A stretch of DNA of 44,983 nucleotides, from positions 1-44,983 of the forward strand of contig JAPFDS010000005.1 in the NCBI GenBank assembly GCA_026168805.1. The letters are read 5' to 3'. The position numbers and the translations under genes are program-made. This stretch comes from Caryophanales bacterium (GTDB lineage: Bacteria > Bacillota > Bacilli > Bacillales > Amphibacillaceae). Below the pieces are notes generated by a model. It saw only the letters and a list, made by a program, of their open reading frames with translations. It was not told where the DNA came from and ran no database searches. Positions 25,733 through 36,779 of this stretch are shown here, piece by piece; positions within the stretch are counted from its first letter, which is position 1; every line of letters begins with the position of its first letter.

Positions 25733-27566
25733 ACAGGAAGCACAATTTCTTGAAGAAAGACACCTCAGTCGTTTTCACTATACCATGGATCAAGCTGTGG
25801 AGAAGCCCTTTAATTGGCAACAAATATGGCGTTTACTTACATATTTGAAACCATATTCTAAAACCTATTTACCAGGCGCCATACTTGCCATGCTTATTTC
25901 TACAGCCATTCGTCTGATTGTTCCGATTCTCATCGGAAAAGTGGCGATAGACGTAGCCATTGCAAATAAAGATATGACCATGCTTATGTGGTTAGTAGTT
26001 ATTGTAGGAATTTTATATGTCCTTAGTTACATTGCTAATATTTTTCAAATAAAATGGGTGAACGTGCTCGGACAAAATGCAATATTTGATATGAGACAGC
26101 AGTTGTTTTCTCACGTCCAAAGGTTATCTCATCGATTTTTCGATGAACGCTCTGCGGGTTCCATTCTCGTGCGCATTTTAAACGATATCAACTCTTTACA
26201 AGAATTGTTTACAAACGGGATTATTAACTTATTAATGGACGTTGTAACGTTATTTGGAATCGTTGTGATTCTATTTGTACTAAGTCCAAAACTTGCCTTA
26301 GCAATCATGGTCATATTGCCAATTATGTTTTATATTTCAACTGCCTTAAGACGTACCATCCGTAGAACTTGGCAGCAAGTTCGAATACAGCAGTCACGGT
26401 TGAACTCGCATTTAAATGAGAGCATTCAAGGGGTTCGCATTACGCAATCATTTACACAGGAAAAACAAAATGAAGAATACTTTGATGGTATTAACCATGC
26501 AACATTTAATAGCTGGCGTGTAGCTACTAAGAAGAGTGCTTTTTTTAGACCACTTGTTGAGATGAGTAATGCCATTGGTACGATTATATTGATTGCATAT
26601 GGTTCTTTCTTAATTTTACAAGGGGTAGAGAATGGTGGAATAGAAGTAGGAACATTCGTCACCTTTGCTTTTTTCCTTGGGATGTTTTGGGATCCAATAT
26701 CCCGATTAGGACAAATGTATAATCAATTACTTGTTGCAATGGCTGCCTCAGAAAGAATTTACGAATTTTTAGATGAAAAACCAAATGTAGATGAAATAGA
26801 ACATGCACATGAATTTCATGCCATGCAAGGAGAAATTGAATTTGATCATGTTAAATTTGCTTATGAAGAAGGAAGAATAGCATTGCATGACATTTCACTT
26901 CATGTAGATGCCGGAGAAACGATTGCGCTTGTAGGTCATACTGGAAGTGGTAAATCTACCATTGCAAACTTAGTCAGTCGTTTCTATGATCCTGTATCAG
27001 GTGCAGTCAAGATTGATGGACATGATTTACGTGACGTATCTCTAGCTGAGTTAAGAGAACGAATTAGTGTTGTACTTCAAGATACATTTATATTCTCTGG
27101 ATCCATCCTTGAAAATATTCGTTTCGGAAATCCAGTAGCGACAGATGCAGAAGTAATTGAAGCGGCTCAAGCAGTAGGCGCAGATGACTTTATTCAAAAG
27201 CTACCTGAAGGATACCAAACAGAAGTGGAAGAAAGAGGTAGTATTTTATCTGCAGGAGAGCGTCAGCTGTTATCATTTGCTCGAGCATTACTAGCAGACC
27301 CAAGTATTCTTATATTAGATGAAGCAACAGCAAGTATTGATACTGAAACAGAAGTTAAAATTCAAGAAGCTTTAAATATTTTATTAAAAGATCGTACAGC
27401 AATCATTATCGCACATCGACTTTCAACGATTCGGGATGCTGACACGATATACGTACTTGAACAAGGTCGTATTCTCGAACACGGAAGCCATGACATGTTA
27501 ATGGAAGAACGAGGAGAATATTTCTCACTCATTCAATCTCAATTTAGAATGCTTGACTCCATGTAA
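25722..27566 (+). CDS. ABC exporter half-transporter partner (YheH/YknV-like)
   Basis: 614 residues. A 45-residue soluble N-terminus precedes six membrane segments, then the ATPase domain: Walker A GHTGSGKST near 405, signature LSAGERQ near 509 and Walker B ILILDEATAS with the catalytic Glu. The signature departs from LSGGQ, complementing the Asp-for-Glu change of the first half. The two should form a heterodimer with one active and one degenerate site. Related pairs export drugs or lipids; the substrate here is unknown. GGAGGGGG precedes the ATG. Confidence 0.92.
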   Translation: MKHKQEAQFLEERHLSRFHYTMDQAVEKPFNWQQIWRLLTYLKPYSKTYLPGAILAMLISTAIRLIVPILIGKVAIDVAIANKDMTMLMWLVVIVGILYVLSYIANIFQIKWVNVLGQNAIFDMRQQLFSHVQRLSHRFFDERSAGSILVRILNDINSLQELFTNGIINLLMDVVTLFGIVVILFVLSPKLALAIMVILPIMFYISTALRRTIRRTWQQVRIQQSRLNSHLNESIQGVRITQSFTQEKQNEEYFDGINHATFNSWRVATKKSAFFRPLVEMSNAIGTIILIAYGSFLILQGVENGGIEVGTFVTFAFFLGMFWDPISRLGQMYNQLLVAMAASERIYEFLDEKPNVDEIEHAHEFHAMQGEIEFDHVKFAYEEGRIALHDISLHVDAGETIALVGHTGSGKSTIANLVSRFYDPVSGAVKIDGHDLRDVSLAELRERISVVLQDTFIFSGSILENIRFGNPVATDAEVIEAAQAVGADDFIQKLPEGYQTEVEERGSILSAGERQLLSFARALLADPSILILDEATASIDTETEVKIQEALNILLKDRTAIIIAHRLSTIRDADTIYVLEQGRILEHGSHDMLMEERGEYFSLIQSQFRMLDSM

Positions 27567-27623
27567 ACATTAAAATATGGTATGATACCTATAAAGTAAA
27601 GCTATTGATGGAGGATATTTAGT

Positions 27624-28286
27624 ATGATACGTGACTATGCAGTGATTGGGCTCGGTCGTTTTGGTGGAAGTATATGTAGAGAACTAAGTGAAGAAGGGAT
27701 GCAAGTATTAGCAATTGATATTAGCGAAGAGCGTATAAATAAATATCGTGACATCGCTTCTTATGCCGTCATTGCTGATGCAACAGATGAAATTGCGCTG
27801 AAAGAATTAGGGATTGATAGTATAGACCACGTAATCATTGCGATTGGAGATAATATTCAAGCGAGTATATTAACAACTGTTATTTTAACAGATTTAGGTA
27901 TTAAAAAAATAACCGTTAAAGCACAAAATGATTACCATGAACGAATTTTAGAGAAGTTAGGTGCACATCAAGTGATTCATCCTGAACGTGATATGGGAAG
28001 AAGAATTGCGCATAGTATTATCTCGAACAATATATTGGATTATTTGGATCTATCGGATGAGCACAGCATTGTCGAAGTAAAAGCAGGGAAGAAAATGATT
28101 GGAAAGTCACTTCTCGAATTAAATATCCGTCAACATTATGGATGCAACGTAGTAGCGATTAAACAAGAAAGCAAGATAAACGTCTCCCCAAGTGCTCACT
28201 ATCAATTACAGGCAGAAGATATATTAATTGTCATTGGATCGAACAATGACATATCACGGTTTGAAAAACAATTAGTTATTGATTAA
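27624..28286 (+). CDS. ktrC: KtrC-like potassium uptake regulator (RCK domain)
   Basis: 220 residues. The RCK_N Rossmann domain opens with GLGRFGGS (9-16), which binds ATP/ADP in KtrA/KtrC. The RCK_C part (about 135-220) can bind c-di-AMP in the family. It gates a KtrB/KtrD membrane subunit, whose likely partner is at 8802. GGAGG precedes the ATG. As in B. subtilis (ykqB next to ykqC), it sits beside rnjA, here convergent, with a shared terminator. Confidence 0.93.
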   Translation: MIRDYAVIGLGRFGGSICRELSEEGMQVLAIDISEERINKYRDIASYAVIADATDEIALKELGIDSIDHVIIAIGDNIQASILTTVILTDLGIKKITVKAQNDYHERILEKLGAHQVIHPERDMGRRIAHSIISNNILDYLDLSDEHSIVEVKAGKKMIGKSLLELNIRQHYGCNVVAIKQESKINVSPSAHYQLQAEDILIVIGSNNDISRFEKQLVID

Positions 28287-28328
28287 AAAAGAGATCTTTT
28301 CGGTTTATTCGAAAAGATCTCTTTTTTT
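28285..28328. terminator. Bidirectional terminator between ktrC and rnjA
   Basis: GAGATCTTTTCG (28291-28302) pairs perfectly with CGAAAAGATCTC (28310-28321). A6 and T7 tracts flank the stem, so it works for both convergent genes. Confidence 0.88.
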
Positions 28329-28330
28329 AT

Positions 28331-29998
28331 TCATGTTTCCATAATAATTGGAAGCACCATCGGTCTACGTCTTGTTTTTTCAAATAAGAACGGTGCAATT
28401 GTATCCGTAATTTCATTCTTAATTTCAGACCATTGCGTTGTTCTACGTTGCATGACTTTTTCTAAATGTGTTGCAACGAGTTTTTGTGCTTCATTAATTA
28501 AATCGCCTGATTCACGCATGTACACAAAGCCGCGTGAAATAATGTCAGGTCCGGAAACAACTTTAAATTCTTTCATATTAATACTTACTACAACGATGAC
28601 AAGTCCTTCTTCTGATAGAATACGGCGGTCACGTAGTACGATGTTACCAATGTCACCAATTCCGCTACCATCTACATAAACAGAGCCTGCAGGGATCTTT
28701 CCAACGACAGATGCTTCGTCACTGCTTAGAGCGAGTACATCACCATTATCCATAATGAATGAATGGTCCGTGTCTACTCCACAACCTTCAGCGAGAAGAG
28801 TGTGTTGCTTCATCATGGAATATTCTCCATGAATGGGCATAAAGAACTTAGGTTGAATTAAGCTAAGCATTAATTTCTGTTCTTCTTGACTACCATGACC
28901 TGACGTATGGATTTGGCTCGCTTTTCCATGAACAACTTCAGCACCAGCACGAGTTAATTTGTTTATTGTTCTGCTGACACTAACGTTATTTCCAGGAATA
29001 GGGGTTGATGAAAATACAACCGTATCATCTGGAATAATTTGAATCTGTCGGTGTGTCCCATTAGCTATTCGAGATAAAGCTGCCATTGGTTCACCTTGAG
29101 AGCCTGTACATAAAATGACAATTTCATTTGCAGGTAGTCGGTTAATTTGATTATGTTCAACAAAAGTATCTTTTGGTGCTTGAACATATCCTAGCTCTTG
29201 TCCAATTGTTATCGCGGACTCCATACTTCTTCCAAACACAGCGATCTTTCGATTGTTCTTGACAGCTGCATCTACAACTTGTTGCAATCGGTAAATGTTT
29301 GAAGCAAACGTCGCAAAAATAATTCTTCCATCTACACGGTGGAATAAATTGTCGATATTTCCACCGATAACTCTCTCTGACATTGTAAAGCCAGGCACTT
29401 CACTATTTGTACTGTCTGATAATAAGCAAAGAACTCCTTCTTCACCTATTTCAGCCATCTTAGCTAAGTTAGCTTCTTCTCCTACAGGAGTGAAATCAAA
29501 CTTAAAGTCTCCAGTGTGTACGATATTTCCAGGAGGAGTTTTTACTACAACTCCATAAGCATCGGGAATACTATGTGTTACACGGAAAAAACTAACAGAC
29601 GTTTTACGGAATTTAATGATATCTTCTTCTTGAATCGTAATTAATGTTGCATTTCGTAGCAAACCATGTTCTTCTAATTTATTACGGATTAAACCGATTG
29701 CCAATTTTCCAGCATAAATTGGTACATTTACTTCCCTGAGTAAATATGGTATCCCACCAATATGGTCTTCATGTCCATGAGTTATGAAGAGCCCTTTAAT
29801 CTTTTCTTTGTTCTGTATTAAATATGAATAATCTGGAATTACATAATCAATTCCTAATAATTCTTCTTCCGGGAATTTTATTCCAGCATCAACAAGAATT
29901 ATTTCATCTTGGAATTGAATTCCATATGTGTTTTTACCAATTTCATCTAGACCACCAAGAGCAAAAACTGCTGTTTGGTCATTTTTTACAAATTTCAT
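28331..29998 (-). CDS. rnjA: Ribonuclease J1
   Basis: 5'-to-3' exonuclease and endonuclease of RNA decay and maturation. 555 residues, the same length as B. subtilis RNase J1. The metallo-beta-lactamase motif [10 protein letters not shown] is near residues 73-82, followed by HTGDF and the beta-CASP domain with SGHGSQEEQ and the HGE motif of MPIHGEYSM. The ATG at 29998 gives the canonical [16 protein letters not shown] start. A longer open frame upstream overlaps rpoY and is rejected. It lies four bases after the rpoY stop, with its ribosome site (GGAGG) inside rpoY. Confidence 0.98.
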   Translation of the reverse strand: MKFVKNDQTAVFALGGLDEIGKNTYGIQFQDEIILVDAGIKFPEEELLGIDYVIPDYSYLIQNKEKIKGLFITHGHEDHIGGIPYLLREVNVPIYAGKLAIGLIRNKLEEHGLLRNATLITIQEEDIIKFRKTSVSFFRVTHSIPDAYGVVVKTPPGNIVHTGDFKFDFTPVGEEANLAKMAEIGEEGVLCLLSDSTNSEVPGFTMSERVIGGNIDNLFHRVDGRIIFATFASNIYRLQQVVDAAVKNNRKIAVFGRSMESAITIGQELGYVQAPKDTFVEHNQINRLPANEIVILCTGSQGEPMAALSRIANGTHRQIQIIPDDTVVFSSTPIPGNNVSVSRTINKLTRAGAEVVHGKASQIHTSGHGSQEEQKLMLSLIQPKFFMPIHGEYSMMKQHTLLAEGCGVDTDHSFIMDNGDVLALSSDEASVVGKIPAGSVYVDGSGIGDIGNIVLRDRRILSEEGLVIVVVSINMKEFKVVSGPDIISRGFVYMRESGDLINEAQKLVATHLEKVMQRRTTQWSEIKNEITDTIAPFLFEKTRRRPMVLPIIMET

Positions 29999-30002
29999 CT
30001 GC

Positions 30003-30212
30003 TTACACTTCCTCCACTTTAAATTCGTCTGATTGTTGTTCATACTTCAAATGCTCTTCATGGAGGGGCTGGATAAATTCGACATTGATTGTGTAGTCTA
30101 CTATTTTTTTTCTGACTTCTCGTTGTGATTCGGCTTCAACGAATAGACTTTTTGTACGTTCTCGTACAGGGTATTCTTCAGGGGATTCCTGATACAATAC
30201 TTTGAAAATCAT
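30003..30212 (-). CDS. rpoY: RNA polymerase epsilon subunit
   Basis: 69-residue acidic protein (formerly YkzG), a small accessory subunit of RNA polymerase in Firmicutes. It begins MIFKVLYQE and has the family's [19 protein letters not shown] stretch (key residues RTKSLFVEA). AGGAGAG precedes the ATG. The gene is coupled to rnjA, as in B. subtilis. Confidence 0.95.
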   Translation of the reverse strand: MIFKVLYQESPEEYPVRERTKSLFVEAESQREVRKKIVDYTINVEFIQPLHEEHLKYEQQSDEFKVEEV

Positions 30213-30295
30213 AACTATCTCTCCTATTTTTAAAATGTATTATCTTATTTGTATATCTGTCTTTGTAAAATGAACTGATTCAATTCCATAATAAA

Positions 30296-30320
30296 AAGAC
30301 TTTGTGTGTAGACACAAAAA
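30296..30320 (-). terminator. Weak hairpin with T-rich tail upstream of rpoY
   Basis: On the minus strand TTTGTGT and ACACAAA flank CTAC, followed by GTCTTTTTATT. It may end a short transcript from around 30550 that carries the 32-codon frame, and sits before rpoY. The stem is AT-rich, so the call is weak. Confidence 0.35.
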
Positions 30321-30446
30321 AACGATTGATATGGTTGTGTGCTTGATAACTGTTCAATTCCGTCCGTAATTTTTCCATATTAAAAGATTCCGTCGATTTC
30401 TTTGTAAATATATCGTACCACACTTTATGCATGATTGGTTGATAAT

Positions 30447-30545
30447 TATTTATCGTAGTCATTTTTAATTGCCGAAGGAACCTCTTTTTTTCGTAAGAAT
30501 TCCTTTACTCTTTTTTTCAACTTTTCTCTCAGGCGTTTCAACATT
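30447..30545 (-). CDS. Possible 32-residue cationic peptide upstream of rpoY
   Basis: A short frame beginning MLKRLREKLKKRVKEFLRKK is preceded by AAAGGAG 11 bases from the ATG at 30545. The peptide is strongly basic and would form an amphipathic helix, with a mixed-charge tail. It lies between divergent promoters for ykrA and the rpoY side. The 575-base gap between rpoY and ykrA otherwise holds promoter-like A/T-rich sequence (TATACT/TATAAT near 30610-30625) and a weak hairpin. I do not recognise it; coding is uncertain. Confidence 0.35.
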
Positions 30546-30787
30546 TTATATCGAACTCCTTTAAAGTTGACTAAAATTTGCATAAAACATTCTACCGATC
30601 CAATCCTCTTAGTGTATAGTATAATATGATTCGATAAATAAAGAAATAAAAATACCCTATATTTACTTATTATTTTAAATTTCTTGTGGTGAGGATGGAT
30701 ACAGTCAACTATTACCCTTTATTATTATCGAACAATGGATTCTCATACATGTGCAAATTTCACAATTTGAGGAGGAGATGTATTAAG

Positions 30788-31561
30788 ATGGGGAAGAAAA
30801 TTGTATTTTTTGATATTGATGGAACACTTGTGGATAAACATAAAAACATACCATCATCAACTAAAAAGGCCGTTCAGTTGTTACAAGAAAGTGGAATTAT
30901 TGTTGCATTATCAACAGGAAGACCGCCGTTTTTATATGAGCATATTCGGGAGGAGTTAGGTATTAACACATACATAAGCTTTACGGGTCAACATGTAGTG
31001 TATGAAGGGGAAGTGATTTATACGCAACCTTTGGATACGATTGCTGTCAGAGGTCTATATAAAGACGCAATGAAACATGAGTTTCCAATGATGTTGATGA
31101 GTGACACTGAAATGGTTTCTACCATTGAAGACCACCCGCATATGATTGAGGGATTACGATCATTAAAGTACGACTATCCACCCATTCACCATTCATTTCA
31201 TGAATATGAAACCGTTTATCAAGTGCTTCTTTTCTTAGATGAAAAGCATGACGAATCTTTCTTACGACCTTATGATTCGTGTACATTTATCCGTTGGCAT
31301 AAATATGCGTGTGATGTCATACCTGGTGGTGGCTCTAAAATTGTAGGTGTGAATAAAGTTCTCGAGGCAGCATCGATTTCGAATGAAAACGCATATGCCT
31401 TTGGGGACGGTATGAATGATTTGGAAATGATTGAGCACATTGGTACAGGTATAGCTATGGGGAATGCCGTACAACCACTTAAAGATATTGCCAAGCTTAC
31501 TACTAATGATGTAGATGACGATGGCATATGGAACGCCTTAAAAGAATTAAAGTTAATATAA
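30788..31561 (+). CDS. ykrA: YkrA-like HAD-superfamily phosphatase (Cof type)
   Basis: 257 residues, the length of B. subtilis YkrA. HAD motif I is FFDIDGTLV near residue 9, motif II LSTGRPP, and the C-terminal motif is AFGDGMNDLEMI, typical of Cof-type sugar-phosphate phosphatases. The ATG at 30788 follows GAGGAGGAG; the frame is open upstream without a ribosome site. Its substrate is unknown. Next to the rpoY-rnjA genes, as in B. subtilis. Confidence 0.92.
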   Translation: MGKKIVFFDIDGTLVDKHKNIPSSTKKAVQLLQESGIIVALSTGRPPFLYEHIREELGINTYISFTGQHVVYEGEVIYTQPLDTIAVRGLYKDAMKHEFPMMLMSDTEMVSTIEDHPHMIEGLRSLKYDYPPIHHSFHEYETVYQVLLFLDEKHDESFLRPYDSCTFIRWHKYACDVIPGGGSKIVGVNKVLEAASISNENAYAFGDGMNDLEMIEHIGTGIAMGNAVQPLKDIAKLTTNDVDDDGIWNALKELKLI

Positions 31562-31569
31562 GAAATAAT

Positions 31570-31605
31570 AAAACGGGAGGCATTTGGCTGCTTCCCGTTT
31601 TATTA
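31570..31605. terminator. Terminator between ykrA and def
   Basis: AAAACGGGAGGCA and TGCTTCCCGTTTT pair (one G-U) around a six-base loop, followed by TTATTATAT. The two genes converge on it. Confidence 0.8.
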
Positions 31606-31617
31606 TATGGAATTTTT

Positions 31618-32169
31618 TTATTCAATTTCTTTAGCGTTGTCCGGTACTTCATAAGGGTTCTGTTCAGAAATATGATCATAGAACATAATTCCTTGTAAAT
31701 GATCTATTTCATGTTGGAAAACAATTGCAGGGTACCCTCTTAAACGGATTTTTTGCAAATCACCATTTTGATCGTACGCTCGAACAGTTATTCGTGCATT
31801 GCGCACAACATATCCTTCAACATCTCGATCAACAGATAAACAACCTTCACCATTTGCTAAATATGCTTGTTCAACGGAATGGCTAATAACTTTAGGATTA
31901 AATAGTTGATAGTTATATAAACGGTCCTTTTTATCCCGAAAGTGGACGACGAAGATTTGTTTAGTAATTCCAATTTGAGGGGCTGCAAGACCTACTCCAG
32001 AACGTAAGTCATACTTAGCTGCAATCTCTTCATCTTGACTGTTTTTTAAATAATCCATCATATCTTGAGCAATTTTTTGATCTTCTTTAGAAGGAGGTAC
32101 TGAAACTTCTTCAGCAACTGTGCGTAAAGCAGGATGTCCTTCCCGTACAATATCTTTCATCTGTAGCAT
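31618..32169 (-). CDS. def: Peptide deformylase
   Basis: Removes the formyl group from new polypeptides; metal-dependent. 183 residues with all three motifs: [10 protein letters not shown] (58-67), EGCLSV and QHEIDHLQG. The sequence around residues 40-57 (long insertion) is of the Gram-positive type 2 form, like B. subtilis DefB (YkrB). Two ATG codons (residues 1 and 4) are possible; AGGAAG suits the first. Placed between ykrA and ykyA as in B. subtilis. Confidence 0.96.
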   Translation of the reverse strand: MLQMKDIVREGHPALRTVAEEVSVPPSKEDQKIAQDMMDYLKNSQDEEIAAKYDLRSGVGLAAPQIGITKQIFVVHFRDKKDRLYNYQLFNPKVISHSVEQAYLANGEGCLSVDRDVEGYVVRNARITVRAYDQNGDLQKIRLRGYPAIVFQHEIDHLQGIMFYDHISEQNPYEVPDNAKEIE

Positions 32170-32385
32170 TTTATCACTTCCTAATTTCTTTAATTGTTGA
32201 ACGTTCGATAAGTAGAATACAATGATAACATAATCTCTTCAAATTAAAATCAGATTTTCGATGAATTTTTTTCATTTCACCAAATGGATTTTTATGATAT
32301 AATTTTAAAGATTGTTTTTATGCCTCAATCTGATTTAAGTATATCATACATAAAAGGTGAAATTTGAAGTGGGAGGAACGAATGC

Positions 32386-33048
32386 ATGCGTAAAATAGTG
32401 TTTTTAATGATTGGATTTGGGATACTCCTTGCTGTATCAGGATGCTTTGGTAAAACTTCAACGGAAGAAAAAATATTTGATGTGTTAGAGGAAACGGTAA
32501 CACTAGAGGAGCCATTCGTTGAACAGCAAGAAGATATTACATCCTTAGAAAAGAGAGAAAAAGAAATATTTGATGAGATTACATCACTACCATCAGATGA
32601 AATGGATGAAATCCAAGCCTTAGCTCAGGAAGCAATAGAAGGAATTGAAAAGAGAGAAGACTATATTAAAACTGAAAAAGAGAGTATGGATGCATCGAAA
32701 GAAGAATTTGACAAAGTACCTACGTTAGTCGAAGATGTAGAAGATGAAAAAGTGAAAGAAGAAGCTGAAAACGTAGTCGAAGCGATGAATAATCGTTATG
32801 AAAAATTTGAAATGTTACATACTACATATAAAGAAACGTTAGAACTTGAAAAAGAGTTGTATACATTACTCGAAAGTGAAGACTCAGAAATGTCTGATGT
32901 AACAGACCAACTAATAGAGTTAAATGAAAAATATGAACAAGTGATGGAAGCGAATGAACTATTCAATGAAACGACGAGTCAGTACAATGAACAAAAAGAA
33001 ACATTTTATAAAGCAACTGAATTAAATATCACATTTGAAGAAAACTAA
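32386..33048 (+). CDS. ykyA: YkyA-like coiled-coil lipoprotein
   Basis: 220 residues. Lipobox VSGC with Cys20; the mature part is acidic and nearly all helical, with long stretches of E, K and D typical of a coiled coil. It matches the YkyA family (putative cell-wall-binding lipoprotein) by length and by its place immediately before pdhA. GGGAGG lies upstream. A terminator follows at once. Function is not established. Confidence 0.87.
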   Translation: MRKIVFLMIGFGILLAVSGCFGKTSTEEKIFDVLEETVTLEEPFVEQQEDITSLEKREKEIFDEITSLPSDEMDEIQALAQEAIEGIEKREDYIKTEKESMDASKEEFDKVPTLVEDVEDEKVKEEAENVVEAMNNRYEKFEMLHTTYKETLELEKELYTLLESEDSEMSDVTDQLIELNEKYEQVMEANELFNETTSQYNEQKETFYKATELNITFEEN

Positions 33049-33073
33049 ATTACAACTGTAATTTAGTTTTTTT
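33045..33073 (+). terminator. Rho-independent terminator after ykyA
   Basis: CTAAATTAC and GTAATTTAG pair around AACT, followed by T7. The stem overlaps the ykyA stop codon. Confidence 0.75.
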
Positions 33074-33117
33074 AAGCAGTAATCACGATTAGTAGTACAG
33101 ATTGAAGAAACCACTAT

Positions 33118-33284
33118 AACAGTTTAGGTGAAATCGGATACAGACTGTATAACAGTTGAAACAGTTCCGATAAAAGAAACAAAATTATATAAACAAAGTA
33201 ATTGACCAAATGAGTCTTTATACGGTAGACTCATATAAGAATCGATTTTGTACTAGTTGTTTTTACAAACACAATGTAACAGTT
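33118..33284 (+). repeat. Four copies of AACAGTT in the pdhA leader region
   Basis: Copies at 33118-33124, 33151-33157, 33160-33166 and 33278-33284, all in the same orientation; the last abuts the -35 box. An 8-bp hairpin (ATGAGTCT/AGACTCAT) lies at 33210-33234. This 325-base gap has no gene that I can see. Confidence 0.55.
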
Positions 33285-33312
33285 TGATTAAAAACATAAA
33301 AAGATGTAAAAT
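33284..33312 (+). promoter_or_regulatory. Likely sigma-A promoter of pdhABCD
   Basis: TTGATT (33284-33289), 17 bases, TAAAAT (33307-33312). The transcript would start about 80 bases before pdhA. Confidence 0.5.
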
Positions 33313-33392
33313 AATGGTATTCGAAAGTTTTGTAAAGGCAACAAGCAATAGAAAAGATAATAATAATGATGTATATAGAAAGGAAGAGGTGA

Positions 33393-34481
<1,089 letters not shown>

Positions 34482-34484
34482 CTC

Positions 34485-35462
34485 ATGGCACAAATGACAA
34501 TGGTTCAAGCAATTACTGATGCATTGCATACAGAATTAAAAAATGATGAAAATGTCCTCGTTTTTGGGGAAGACGTTGGTCATAACGGTGGTGTGTTCCG
34601 TGTGACTGATGGGCTGCAAAAAGAATTTGGAGAAGATCGTGTATTTGACACTCCTTTAGCTGAATCTGCAATTGGTGGACTTGCGATTGGATTATCTATC
34701 GAAGGATACCGCCCAGTGCCTGAAATCCAATTCTTTGGATTCGTATTCGAAGTAATGGACAGTGTTGCTGGACAACTATCGAGAATGCGTTATCGTTCTG
34801 GGGGAACAGAGACAGCACCTGTTACGATTCGTTCACCGTTTGGTGGGGGAGTAGCAACACCAGAAATGCACGCAGATTCACTGGAAGGTTTAATGGCACA
34901 AACACCAGGACTTAAAGTAGTTATTCCATCAACGCCATATGACGCAAAAGGATTATTAATTGCTTCAATTCGTGATAATGATCCGGTTGTATTTTTAGAG
35001 CATATGAAACTGTATCGTTCTTTCCGTGAAGAAGTACCAGAAGAAGAATATACGATTGACCTTGGGAAAGCAGATGTAAAACGAGAAGGAAGCGATGTAA
35101 CAATCATCACATATGGTGCAATGGTTCACACGAGCTTAAAAGCAGCTGAAGAGCTTGCAGAAGAAGATGTTGATGTAGAAGTGATTGACTTACGTACAGT
35201 CTCACCAATTGATATTGAAACAATTGTTGAATCCGTTCAAAAAACGAATCGTGCAATTGTTGTACAAGAAGCACAACGTCAAGCAGGTGTAGCTGCTAAT
35301 GTCGTTGCAGAAATTCAAGAACGTGCTATTTTACATCTTGAAGCACCTGTCATGAGAGTAACGGCACCTGATACAGTATATCCGTTTGCTGCAGATGAAG
35401 GAATCTGGTTACCAGATCATAAAGATGTAAAAGAAAAAGTAAATGAAATTATGAACTTTTAA
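34485..35462 (+). CDS. pdhB: Pyruvate dehydrogenase E1 beta subunit
   Basis: 325 residues, transketolase-like pyrimidine-binding fold. Begins [14 protein letters not shown]; key stretches are [29 protein letters not shown] and [10 protein letters not shown]. It forms the heterotetramer with PdhA. A ribosome site (AAAGGAG) overlaps the end of pdhA, so translation is probably coupled. Confidence 0.98.
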   Translation: MAQMTMVQAITDALHTELKNDENVLVFGEDVGHNGGVFRVTDGLQKEFGEDRVFDTPLAESAIGGLAIGLSIEGYRPVPEIQFFGFVFEVMDSVAGQLSRMRYRSGGTETAPVTIRSPFGGGVATPEMHADSLEGLMAQTPGLKVVIPSTPYDAKGLLIASIRDNDPVVFLEHMKLYRSFREEVPEEEYTIDLGKADVKREGSDVTIITYGAMVHTSLKAAEELAEEDVDVEVIDLRTVSPIDIETIVESVQKTNRAIVVQEAQRQAGVAANVVAEIQERAILHLEAPVMRVTAPDTVYPFAADEGIWLPDHKDVKEKVNEIMNF

Positions 35463-35488
35463 ACTAATGATGTAAGGAGGTAGATAAT

Positions 35489-36775
35489 ATGGCGTTTGAA
35501 TTTAAATTACCAGATATTGGTGAAGGCATTCATGAAGGTGAAATAGTAAAATGGTTTATTAAAGAAGGAGCAGAAATTCAAGAAGACGATACACTTTGTG
35601 AAGTGCAAAATGACAAAGCAGTCGTTGAAATACCATCTCCAGTTGAAGGTACAGTTCAAAAGATCCACGTCGACGAAGGTACAGTTGCAGTTGTAGGTGA
35701 TACCCTTGTAACAATTGATGCAGAAGGCTATGAATCTGAACCTTCAGAGGAAGAAGAAGAGGAAGAGAAGCCAGCTGAAAAGGAAGAACCTAAAAGTGAA
35801 TCAGCTGAGAAAGAAGAAAAACAGGCACCAAAAGAAGAGCAAACATCTTCAACAGATACAGGTGCTCGTGTCATTGCAATGCCTTCCGTACGTAAATATG
35901 CTCGTGAACAAGATGTTACAATAAGCGACGTACAAGGTTCCGGTAAAAACGGTCGTATTTTAAAAGAAGATATTGATCAATTCTTACAAGGTGATCAAGA
36001 AGAAGTTGCTGAGTCAGCTACTGATGAAACTGAAGAGAAAGCACCAGAACAAATGGTTGCAGCAAAAGGTGAGTATCCTGAAACAAGAGAAAAAATCACA
36101 GGAATTCGTAAGGCAATTGCAAATGCAATGGTTCAATCGAAAACGAAAGCACCACATGTTACGTTACTAGATGAGGTTGATGTTACGGAACTTGTTGCAC
36201 ATCGTAAAAAGTTTAAGGCAGTTGCTGAAGAGCAAGACATCAAACTAACGTACTTACCATACGTAGTGAAAGCTCTTGTATCAGCACTGAAGAAATACCC
36301 AATTCTAAATGCAGCTGTAGATGACGAAACGGATGAAATCGTTCATAAACACTACTACAATATTGGAATTGCAGCAGATACAGACAAAGGGTTACTCGTT
36401 CCAGTCGTAAAAGATGCTGATCGTAAATCTATTTTTGATATATCAGAAGAAGTAGGCGAACTTGCAAATAAAGCTAGAACAGGTAAACTAACATCAGAAG
36501 AAATGAGTGGAGCTTCATCCACAATCACAAACATTGGTTCGGCAGGAGGACAATGGTTCACTCCAGTCCTTAATTACCCTGAAGCGGCTATTTTAGGTAT
36601 TGGTCGTATTGCTGAGAAACCTGTAGCACGTGATGGTGAGGTAGTTGTTGCACCTGTGTTAGCATTATCACTTAGCTTTGACCATCGAATTGTAGATGGC
36701 GCAACTGCTCAATTAGCATTAAATCAAATGAAGCGTTTGTTAAATGACCCGCAATTAATTATGATGGAGGCGTAA
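35489..36775 (+). CDS. pdhC: Dihydrolipoamide acetyltransferase (E2)
   Basis: 428 residues. One lipoyl domain (1-80) with the lipoylated Lys43 in [11 protein letters not shown] linker very rich in Glu and Lys follows (about 80-125). The E1/E3-binding domain is at about 127-165 ([25 protein letters not shown]), a second acidic linker follows, and the catalytic domain ends with the active-site motif SFDHRIVDG. It transfers acetyl to CoA and forms the core of the complex. AAGGAGG precedes the ATG. Confidence 0.98.
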   Translation: MAFEFKLPDIGEGIHEGEIVKWFIKEGAEIQEDDTLCEVQNDKAVVEIPSPVEGTVQKIHVDEGTVAVVGDTLVTIDAEGYESEPSEEEEEEEKPAEKEEPKSESAEKEEKQAPKEEQTSSTDTGARVIAMPSVRKYAREQDVTISDVQGSGKNGRILKEDIDQFLQGDQEEVAESATDETEEKAPEQMVAAKGEYPETREKITGIRKAIANAMVQSKTKAPHVTLLDEVDVTELVAHRKKFKAVAEEQDIKLTYLPYVVKALVSALKKYPILNAAVDDETDEIVHKHYYNIGIAADTDKGLLVPVVKDADRKSIFDISEEVGELANKARTGKLTSEEMSGASSTITNIGSAGGQWFTPVLNYPEAAILGIGRIAEKPVARDGEVVVAPVLALSLSFDHRIVDGATAQLALNQMKRLLNDPQLIMMEA

Positions 36776-36779
36776 TAAT

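Noticed and set aside
30280-30462. Open frame of 60 codons upstream of rpoY on the minus strand
   Set aside because: Poor ribosome site, and its last codons coincide with a hairpin and T-run; more likely leader sequence than a gene.
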